Origin: JBGFRR01 sp041695045
GTDB taxonomy: Bacteria > Bacteroidota > Ignavibacteria > UBA10030
Assembly (NCBI GenBank): GCA_041695045.1
Contig: JBGFRR010000109.1
Span: forward strand, 1 to 11,311
DNA: 11,311 nucleotides
Direction: 5' to 3'
Position 1 is the stretch's first letter; every line of letters starts with the position of its first letter. A program made the translations under genes and the position numbers. This document shows, in pieces, positions 1 to 6,002 of this stretch. Under the pieces are notes generated by a model, which searched no databases, was not told where the DNA came from, and saw only the letters and a list, made by a program, of their open reading frames with translations.

Positions 1-2
1 TG

Positions 3-75
<73 letters not shown>

Positions 76-112
76 GTGTATTTTCCTTAAGTGGGTCAGC
101 TTTTCTCTCCGA

Positions 113-176
113 CGGGTTATGAGCCCGACGAGCTACTCCCGATGCCCCACAGCATCGGGACTCCACCCCGCAGTGT
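113..176 (-). pseudogene. Broken tandem copy of the initiator tRNA, interrupted by a palindrome
   Basis: Positions 161-176 and 113-136 repeat, base for base, the acceptor/D-arm part (64-79) and the D-arm/anticodon part (34-57) of the intact tRNA. The shared block includes 4 bp of 5' flank (GTGT on the plus strand). Between the two blocks, the 6 bp CAATTG of the intact D-loop are replaced by a 24-bp palindrome (137-160). Similarity to the intact tRNA stops after the anticodon stem near 113. There is no T-arm and no 3' acceptor strand, so this copy cannot form a tRNA. It lies first behind the promoter at 189-217 and should be transcribed ahead of the intact copy. The likely origin is a tandem duplication followed by insertion and decay. 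Confidence 0.88.
137..160. repeat. 24-bp palindrome inserted in the tRNA D-loop
   Basis: The arms TCCCGATGC (137-145) and GCATCGGGA (152-160) are perfect 9-bp inverted complements around the 6-nt loop CCCACA. Comparison with the intact neighbour tRNA defines both edges exactly: CTAC on one side and CTCC on the other, with CAATTG lost. It resembles the small REP-like palindromes elsewhere in the window. The hairpin at 8495-8523 has a related core (TCGGGAT/ATCCCGA). I see no evidence of target-site duplication. Confidence 0.8.
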
Positions 177-188
177 TTGAACAGCCTC

Positions 189-217
189 AATATACACACA
201 TTTGCCCAGCCAGTCAA
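189..217 (-). promoter_or_regulatory. Sigma70-type promoter for the tRNA unit
   Basis: On the minus strand a -35 box TTGACT (217-212) and a -10 box TATATT (194-189) are separated by exactly 17 bp. Transcription would start near 182, about 10 nt before the first base of the broken tRNA copy. It would run through that copy into the intact initiator tRNA. Confidence 0.7.
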
Positions 218-261
218 GGTTTCTCTGTTCCTCATAAGGAGATTCTTTCGTATCATCCGTC

Positions 262-2241
262 GTGAATGATATCCTCCAGACAACCCGATCCCTGTTTGCC
301 GAAGATGGACGAGTCGCTAAACTCGATTCGTTCGACTTCCGACCGCAGCAACAAGCAATGGCCTGCGCCGTGGCCGAAGCGCTTGCAACAAGCCGACACC
401 TGATCGTTGAAGCACCAACAGGCGTTGGAAAAAGTCTCGCATACCTTATCCCCGCTCTCCTCTACGCAACCGCACACAAGCGCAAGGCAATCGTCTCGAC
501 ACACACCAAGAATCTTCAAGAGCAAATTCTCCGCAAGGACATCGAGCTTGCGCGAAAAGTCCTTCGGGCTGATGTTCGCGCAGTCGTCCTCAAAGGACGA
601 CGAAATTACCTCTGCACCACGCGTCTTCGCAATGCTCTCCAACAACAGCGACAGCTGTTCGATATGGCGGAAGCGACCGAGCTTCAACACATCGAGGAGT
701 GGGCCCGAGCGACACCCACCGGCGAGCGAGAAACGCTCCCCTTCGACCTCTCGACCGACATCTGGAGCCACGTCTGCTCGGAAACCGGCGCGTGCAGCCA
801 GCTCATCTGCGGCAGCGATTGTTTCTTTCAGCAGGCAAAGCGCCGCGCTCGCGATGCTCAGATGGTTATTATGAACCATGCTCTCTTCTTCACGCTCCTT
901 GCCCAGCACCAATCGGAAGAGTTCTTTCTGTTTCCTAATGACTTTGTCATCTTTGACGAGGCACACACGCTCGAACAGGTCGCCGGCAAAGGCATCGGTA
1001 AAAGCATCTCACGCGCACAAGTGTTCTTTGCTATCCATCGTCTCTATAATCCGAAAACGAAGCGCGGCCTGTTCGCAAAACTCAAACGGCGAGACTTCCA
1101 TCGCGCCTGTGACGACGCAATAGAGTCGGCGAACACATTCTTCGACTCCATCACAACAATGGCGCGATCTATGAAGCCCAACGCGCCCTCCGTGCGTACT
1201 CGGACGCCGCATTGCGTCGCCAACACGGTCGAGCCATCGCTCCGTGCATTACTGGAGGCGATAGCACAGCTTATGCTCGAGGATGATCTTCCGATTGTGA
1301 AAGAGGAGCTGGCGAGCGCACGGCGGCTCATCTGGGAGGCCGACATCTTGATTCGCGAGTTTCTCGAGCAGGAAGATGAGACGATGACATACTGGGTCGA
1401 GCTCGGCCGCGGCAAAACAGTCTCGCTGAATGCCGCCCCCACCAATGTCGCAGTTTCGGTGGGTCCACGACTGTTCCGCGACAACACCTCGGTCATTCTC
1501 ACCAGCGCAACGCTTGCTGTCGGTGGCTCGCTCGAATATTTCCGCCAGCGTATCGGCGCCAGCTCTGCACCAACGCTCATCCTCGATACACCGTTCAACT
1601 TCCAACGGCAGATGAGAGTGCACATCTACCGTGACATCCCCGAGCCGGAGCAGCCGGCGTACAAAGACGCATTGCCTGAGTGGATTTACCGCGCGGTGCA
1701 ACATTCGGACGGGAAGGCGCTTGTACTGTTTACCAATGCGTCGGTGTTACGAAGCGCCGCGCGTGTTCTCGGCGATCGACTCTCACACGACGGCATCCGT
1801 CTCCTGGTGCACGAGAATGCCGAGCACCGCCACGCACTGTTGGAGGAATTCAAGAGGGATATACACTCGGTGTTGTTTGGACTCGAGAGCTTCTGGATGG
1901 GAATCGATGTGCCCGGCGAGGCGCTCGAACACGTCATCATCACGCGCCTTCCGTTCGCGGTGCCCGACGATCCGCTCACCGAAGCGCGCATGGAGGCCCT
2001 GACGAAGAAGAACGGCAACACATTTCTCGACTACACGCTCCCCGAGGCTGTGCTGAAGTTCCGGCAGGGAGTCGGGCGACTCATCCGCTCGAAAACCGAC
2101 CGCGGCCTCGTCAGCATCCTCGACTCGCGCATTCTCACGCGCACATACGGACGCGTTTTTCTGGAGTCGATCCCGCGCTGTCCCGTGGAAATTCTCTCCG
2201 CTGATGGAACGACCGAAGAGCTTGTCGTTTCGGCGCTGTGA
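262..2241 (+). CDS. dinG: DinG/YoaA-family ATP-dependent DNA helicase (XPD-like, Fe-S)
   Basis: This is a 659-residue superfamily 2 helicase of the XPD/DinG type, which unwinds DNA 5' to 3' and acts in repair and in resolving R-loops or forked structures. Visible motifs are FRPQQ (26-30), Walker A APTGVGKS (51-58), STHTKNLQ (79-86), the Walker B DEAH box (232-235), SATL, the GLESFWMGIDVPG segment, and motif VI QGVGRLIR. C118, C178, C183 and C187 lie between motifs Ia and II, where XPD-type enzymes ligate a 4Fe-4S cluster; C172 is an extra nearby cysteine. The length suits Gram-negative DinG/YoaA, and the N-terminal exonuclease domain of Firmicute DinG is absent. The start is GTG; an in-frame TAA at 235-237 rules out a longer form. 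AAGGAG (236-241) lies about 20 nt upstream, which is farther than ideal. DinG versus YoaA is not resolved. Confidence 0.92.
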   Translation: MNDILQTTRSLFAEDGRVAKLDSFDFRPQQQAMACAVAEALATSRHLIVEAPTGVGKSLAYLIPALLYATAHKRKAIVSTHTKNLQEQILRKDIELARKVLRADVRAVVLKGRRNYLCTTRLRNALQQQRQLFDMAEATELQHIEEWARATPTGERETLPFDLSTDIWSHVCSETGACSQLICGSDCFFQQAKRRARDAQMVIMNHALFFTLLAQHQSEEFFLFPNDFVIFDEAHTLEQVAGKGIGKSISRAQVFFAIHRLYNPKTKRGLFAKLKRRDFHRACDDAIESANTFFDSITTMARSMKPNAPSVRTRTPHCVANTVEPSLRALLEAIAQLMLEDDLPIVKEELASARRLIWEADILIREFLEQEDETMTYWVELGRGKTVSLNAAPTNVAVSVGPRLFRDNTSVILTSATLAVGGSLEYFRQRIGASSAPTLILDTPFNFQRQMRVHIYRDIPEPEQPAYKDALPEWIYRAVQHSDGKALVLFTNASVLRSAARVLGDRLSHDGIRLLVHENAEHRHALLEEFKRDIHSVLFGLESFWMGIDVPGEALEHVIITRLPFAVPDDPLTEARMEALTKKNGNTFLDYTLPEAVLKFRQGVGRLIRSKTDRGLVSILDSRILTRTYGRVFLESIPRCPVEILSADGTTEELVVSAL

Positions 2242-2246
2242 GGATG

Positions 2247-3218
2247 CTACGTGCGGAGGTGATTCATGGTCCACGTCTCGCCGATACTCGTGAGTGCAAT
2301 CCGTTCCGGCGTTTGGCCGAGTGCGGCGGTGAACCGTTCGATCGGTTCATAGCGTGGCTCATCCCCCATCTCGAAGGTGTTCCAGTGCATCGGCAGAATT
2401 GCTCGCGCGTTGAGATGGTCTGCCATCGTCACGGCTTGCTCCGGCGTGCAGTGGTTTGCGATCCACGGCTTGTAGGTGCCGATCGGCATAATGGCCAAGT
2501 CCACCGTAATCCCCCGTTCGCCGACCGAGCGAAAGTGTTCGTGGTACGCTGTGTCGCCGCCGAACACGACGTGCCGCCCGTTCTTCGTGAGAAGATAAGC
2601 GTTGAAACTCCTGCCGAACCAATCCCCTTTCGAGCGGTCGTTCTCCCAGGGGAACCGCCATCCGAAATGCTTCACGCGCAGCGCTTCCACATGAATGCCC
2701 GCTACCGTTGCTGAGGCACCCCAGTCAAGCTCCACCACCGTCTTGCGTGGTAGGTTCTCAATCACGTCCACGGTATTCTTTGCCATGACGAGCGGGATGT
2801 CGCCGTCGAAACGGCGCAGCGTCGGCAAGTCGAGATGATCCATGTGCGCATGCGACAGCAGAATGAGGTCGATGGGCGGAAGTTTCTCGAACGGCAGCGC
2901 CGGCTCCACGAGACGCTTTGGCCCAACGGTGGTGAATCCTAACACGTTGATACCTACACGCTCCGAGAAAACCGGGTCGGTAATGATCCATGTTCCGAAG
3001 AAGTTGACGAGCACCGTTGCATGGCCGAGCCACGCCGCGGTAATGGTGGAGTTGTCCCACGATGCGGGGTCGGGACGCTGCTGCGCGGGAGCCGCTTCCG
3101 GCGAGGAGAACAACCTCAGGAAGCGCGAGGGAGACGAGCGTCCATCCTGCGCGAGCAGCACCTCCGGCGCAACGAGGCCAACGCCCAAACTCTTGATGAA
3201 TGTTCTACGCGAAGGCAT
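2247..3218 (-). CDS. Tat-exported MBL-fold metal-dependent hydrolase (NAPE-PLD/UlaG-like)
   Basis: This is a 323-residue metallo-beta-lactamase-fold protein. The N-terminus SRRTFIKSLGVGLVAP matches the twin-arginine consensus (SRRxFLK) followed by a hydrophobic stretch, so export of a folded, metal-loaded enzyme to the periplasm is expected. WLGHATVL (63-70) and the HxHxDH motif HAHMDH (123-128) are followed by H184, D222 (GGDT) and H278 (PMHW). This is a complete set of ligands for a di-metal site, in the order seen in NAPE-phospholipase D and UlaG-like lactonases. The substrate cannot be read from the sequence; a phosphodiester or lactone is possible. It is the last gene of a minus-strand cluster, 63 bp after obg, and its stop lies 5 bp from that of the convergent helicase gene. 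AGGA lies about 10 nt before the ATG. Confidence 0.88.
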   Translation of the reverse strand: MPSRRTFIKSLGVGLVAPEVLLAQDGRSSPSRFLRLFSSPEAAPAQQRPDPASWDNSTITAAWLGHATVLVNFFGTWIITDPVFSERVGINVLGFTTVGPKRLVEPALPFEKLPPIDLILLSHAHMDHLDLPTLRRFDGDIPLVMAKNTVDVIENLPRKTVVELDWGASATVAGIHVEALRVKHFGWRFPWENDRSKGDWFGRSFNAYLLTKNGRHVVFGGDTAYHEHFRSVGERGITVDLAIMPIGTYKPWIANHCTPEQAVTMADHLNARAILPMHWNTFEMGDEPRYEPIERFTAALGQTPERIALTSIGETWTMNHLRT

Positions 3219-3281
3219 GGTACGCAGTTCCTACGGATTCAACATACGACTTCTAACACGAGGAGTGCGCGAACAATTCCC

Positions 3282-4271
3282 TCACCCCGACTGAATAAGC
3301 TTCCACATGTGCGTCACAAGCTGAGGGATATTCTCTCGCGTCGGCGCACAGATCGGGATAACAGGCGTTTTCTCACCGAACGTGAACTTCTTCAACCGCT
3401 TTCGTTCGGCGTCGTCTAACAGGTCGATCTTCGTCAGTGCGATGATGCGCGGCTTCTTCGTCAGTGCGGGGTTGAAGAGCTTCAGCTCGTTGAGCAAAAC
3501 TTTGTATTGTCCCCGGGGATCTTGTGCTGTCGCCTCGATGAGGAACACAAGCGCCTTCGTCCGTTCGATGTGCCGCAAGAACTGATGCCCTAACCCCTTC
3601 CCTTCGTGAGCGCCTTCGATCAATCCCGGAATGTCCGCAACCGTGAAGCTTCTCCCCTCCTCCACACGCATAATGCCGAGGTTGGGCACGAGTGTCGTAA
3701 ACAGATAGTCGGCAATCTTCGGGCGGGCGGCAGAGATCACGGAGATGAGCGTCGACTTGCCCGCATTGGGGAAACCGACAAGCCCGACATCGGCGAGAAG
3801 CTTAAGCTCCAGCAGAACTTCGCGCCCCTCCCCCTGCGTTCCCGGTTCTGCGATGCGCGGCGCTTGATTCGTCGGCGTGGCGAAATGCGTATTGCCGCGT
3901 CCTCCTTTTCCTCCACGCGCAATGACCACCCCGTCGCCGTGATGCACGAGGTCGGCGAGCACTGTATTTTCCGACGCGTCTTTGACCAGCGTTCCGCATG
4001 GGACTTTTAACACAAGGTCTTTTCCCCACTTGCCATCCTGGTTCTTGCTTCGCCCTGCTTCACCATCTTCGGCGCGGTAGATGCGTCGATACCGGAAGTC
4101 CAACAGCGTACCAAGCTGACGGTCTGCCCGCACAACAACGTTGCCGCCGTTTCCGCCGCTGCCGCCGTCGGGCCCGCCTTTGGGAACGTACTTCTCCCGA
4201 CGGAAGCTCACAGCCCCCTTCCCGCCGTTTCCTGCTTTGACGCGAATCGTCGCTTGATCAATGAATTGCAT
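3282..4271 (-). CDS. obg: GTPase Obg/CgtA
   Basis: Obg is an essential GTPase that binds the 50S subunit late in ribosome assembly and links growth to nucleotide pools. The protein has 329 residues. The glycine-rich N-terminal Obg domain (1-158) contains the typical GGxGGxGG-type runs, such as GGPDGGSGGNGGN at 32-44. It is followed by the G domain: G1 GFPNAGKS (166-173), the TT of G2 (192-193), and G3 DIPG (213-216). G4 reads TKID (280-283) instead of NKxD, and G5 reads CAP (308-310) instead of SAx. There is no C-terminal OCT extension. No clear Shine-Dalgarno precedes the ATG. It lies 57 bp after the unknown 407-residue gene, in the same orientation, and is probably co-transcribed with it. 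Confidence 0.97.
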   Translation of the reverse strand: MQFIDQATIRVKAGNGGKGAVSFRREKYVPKGGPDGGSGGNGGNVVVRADRQLGTLLDFRYRRIYRAEDGEAGRSKNQDGKWGKDLVLKVPCGTLVKDASENTVLADLVHHGDGVVIARGGKGGRGNTHFATPTNQAPRIAEPGTQGEGREVLLELKLLADVGLVGFPNAGKSTLISVISAARPKIADYLFTTLVPNLGIMRVEEGRSFTVADIPGLIEGAHEGKGLGHQFLRHIERTKALVFLIEATAQDPRGQYKVLLNELKLFNPALTKKPRIIALTKIDLLDDAERKRLKKFTFGEKTPVIPICAPTRENIPQLVTHMWKLIQSG

Positions 4272-4328
4272 GATGAGAGTTGAAACGAGTGGAACGCGTT
4301 GACGGTGAAACGCGAATCTGAGAAATGC

Positions 4329-5552
4329 CTATCGTGCCGGTTGGTCGGGATGATACCACGCGTAGATTTTGTCGGTGAACGCAACGGCCTCTTTTGAGAA
4401 CGCATCCACGTCGTTGGCAACGAAAAGCTCGTCCAAATAGTGCGAGGCCTCTCCCCAAGTCTCGAGCGTATGGAATCTGTCGAGCGCTTCCCGGAACGCT
4501 ACTTCGCTCTTCCGGAAAATCTTCCTTACAAACCGCTTCCGTTCGGTTGATGTGAATAATTCGGCAACATCCACCGATTCGAACGGCCGTCGAATCTCTC
4601 CGTCCGTGGGAGCAGTTTCAATTTGCTTAACCTCAAACACCAGATCACCATGATACACTGACGAAGGCTTGGGCTTCGGCATCGGCTCGCTGACCATCCG
4701 GCGCGCGTGCTCAGGTATCTCAGGCTGTGGAGGTGGAAGAGCTTCCTTCTCCTCCGCAACAGGTCGATCCTCCCGCACTCTTCCGATGATGGCTGCCAAC
4801 TGAGCAACCGTAACCGCAGTAACTCCATGGTTGTTGCGCTCTTCTTCGAGCTGCTTCTGGATGTCGTAGAGTTTTTTATCCTCGAAGAACACAACAGCGG
4901 CGTTGATCGGGAGAGCGGGCGGCTCTTCCTGCGGACGCGGTGCGGGCAGGCTTTCCTCCACGAACGCTGTGAGTGCTCGCGTCATACGGGCAAGCTCGAG
5001 GTTGGAATGCTGCGCGACAACTTCAGCGTCAATCGTCGCAATGATCTTCTGGAACTCTTCATATTCGACCTCAGCAACTCCTCGCTCCACATGATACCGC
5101 TGAACGAGTTCGCTGAAGTACGAATAATCGACACAGTACCGCAGTTTGCGCTCGATGTCGCCAGCCTGAATGCGCCTGCGTTGTTCAAAGAGGAAGTTCA
5201 TCAGCGTCCATTGTGGCCTGCAGAGGTAGTTGAACTGAAAATGCACAGCCTGGTCGAGCAGCGCGTTGAACTCATGCTGGTCGAACTGATACCGATACAA
5301 CAACAAGCGGTCAATCTGCCGCTGAAGGCTTACGACCTCGGGGTTGGCGTAGGGGAATTTCTTCGAGCGGACTTCCTTCGCACGCTCTTCCTGCAGAAGG
5401 CGTTCGACTTCGGCGCGGAAATAGGCTTTCAACGCCGGATGAATGGGCGACTCGAGCACTTCCTCCAGCGTAATGTGTTCGGCCTCTCCAATCGTCCGCG
5501 CACGAACGGAGTTGATAATCGCTTCGACCTCTGCTTCAAAGATATATCCCAC
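4329..5552 (-). CDS. Uncharacterised protein upstream of obg
   Basis: I do not recognise a named family. The 407-residue product is acidic and helix-rich, with no signal peptide or membrane segment, so it is probably cytoplasmic. Residues 1-200 look like one helical domain rich in Glu, Arg, Tyr and Phe, with a possible coiled coil near 45-90. A proline-rich linker follows (PAPRPQEEPPALP, about 203-215), then a short helical segment with KKLYDIQKQLEEERN (226-240). A second proline-rich linker covers about 270-297. A C-terminal helical region (about 325-405) is rich in aromatic and acidic residues. The start is GTG, supported by GGAG on the minus strand (5563-5560) at 7-nt spacing. A promoter lies at 5673-5701. 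It is the first gene of the cluster leading into obg. The intact 407-codon frame with good initiation signals makes it a real gene. Confidence 0.85.
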   Translation of the reverse strand: MGYIFEAEVEAIINSVRARTIGEAEHITLEEVLESPIHPALKAYFRAEVERLLQEERAKEVRSKKFPYANPEVVSLQRQIDRLLLYRYQFDQHEFNALLDQAVHFQFNYLCRPQWTLMNFLFEQRRRIQAGDIERKLRYCVDYSYFSELVQRYHVERGVAEVEYEEFQKIIATIDAEVVAQHSNLELARMTRALTAFVEESLPAPRPQEEPPALPINAAVVFFEDKKLYDIQKQLEEERNNHGVTAVTVAQLAAIIGRVREDRPVAEEKEALPPPQPEIPEHARRMVSEPMPKPKPSSVYHGDLVFEVKQIETAPTDGEIRRPFESVDVAELFTSTERKRFVRKIFRKSEVAFREALDRFHTLETWGEASHYLDELFVANDVDAFSKEAVAFTDKIYAWYHPDQPAR

Positions 5553-5672
5553 GCCGTTTCTCCGTTGCCGTGTTACTTCACCAACGCGTTTACCCTCTCA
5601 ATCTCCTTCCGCGCGCAGTATCGAATTGCCGTTCCACCAGCGCGAGCGAAACGTGCGACTTCATACGGCGAA

Positions 5673-5701
5673 AATGTAGCACATATTGACTGGAGTATCA
5701 A
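5673..5701 (-). promoter_or_regulatory. Predicted promoter of the unknown gene-obg-hydrolase cluster
   Basis: On the minus strand TTGATA (5701-5696) and TACATT (5678-5673) are separated by 17 bp. The start would be near 5666, giving a leader of roughly 110 nt before the GTG at 5552. It is back to back with the plus-strand thiamin promoter at 5758-5786. I see no other element in 5564-5672. Confidence 0.6.
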
Positions 5702-5757
5702 GGTTCATCGGGCGGCTGTTGTTGCAATCGCTCCATGATGCATCGCCATCCTGCAAC

Positions 5758-5786
5758 TTGACATCCGTGTTTCTGCGTCGTATATT
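5758..5786 (+). promoter_or_regulatory. Sigma70-type promoter of the thiamin operon
   Basis: A perfect -35 box TTGACA (5758-5763) and -10 box TATATT (5781-5786) are spaced by 17 bp. The predicted start near 5793 leaves about 30 nt before the TPP aptamer begins. Together with the leader elements this accounts for most of the gene-free stretch 5553-6002. Confidence 0.8.
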
Positions 5787-5821
5787 CTGGTAGTTCTTTT
5801 CCACACTCAATGTTGCTGTAC

Positions 5822-5916
5822 TTCCGTTAGGGGTGTCCCGATTCGCTTCGGCGGACCGAGGACTGAGATCAAACCCTTGAACCTGATCTGGATTATACCA
5901 GCGTAGGGAAACGGAG
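5822..5916 (+). promoter_or_regulatory. TPP riboswitch aptamer (THI element)
   Basis: The conserved thi-box landmarks are all present in order. These are AGGGGTGTCC (5829-5838), CTGAGA (5863-5868), then ACCC-TTGAACCTGATCTGG (5873-5891), with CTGG/CCAG closing a helix, and CCAGCGTAGGGAA. Helix P1 forms between CCGTT (5824-5828) and AACGG (5910-5914). These are the universally conserved bases that contact the pyrimidine and pyrophosphate moieties of thiamin pyrophosphate. The variable P3 region is short. The aptamer is followed by an intrinsic terminator, and the first gene is a TonB-dependent receptor, so TPP should switch off transcription of the operon. Confidence 0.97.
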
Positions 5917-5937
5917 AATAGGTTGTCGTTCTTGAAG

Positions 5938-5984
5938 CCGTTTTCCGCTTGGGTTTGCCCGACGGAAAACGGTTTTTCTTTTTT
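5938..5984 (+). terminator. Intrinsic terminator, the expression platform of the TPP riboswitch
   Basis: The perfect 10-bp arms CCGTTTTCCG (5938-5947) and CGGAAAACGG (5963-5972) enclose a smaller GGG/CCC hairpin. They are followed by the U-tract TTTTTCTTTTTT (5973-5984). The 5' arm begins with CCGTTT, which can pair instead with AAACGG at 5909-5914, the 3' strand of aptamer helix P1. Ligand-bound P1 would free the terminator arm, while ligand-free RNA would form the antiterminator. Confidence 0.93.
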
Positions 5985-5988
5985 GCAT

Positions 5989-5994
5989 AGGAGG
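5989..5994 (+). promoter_or_regulatory. Ribosome binding site of the TonB-dependent receptor
   Basis: AGGAGG lies 8 nt before the ATG at 6003 and just after the terminator U-tract. The site is outside the hairpin, which favours control by transcription termination over translation blocking. Confidence 0.85.
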
Positions 5995-6002
5995 GTCGAT
6001 TT

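Noticed and set aside
4707..5738. Long plus-strand open frame opposite the unknown gene
   Set aside because: It mirrors the minus-strand gene almost completely. That gene has a promoter, an RBS and a protein-like composition, whereas this frame has no recognisable domain and would run into the thiamin promoter region.
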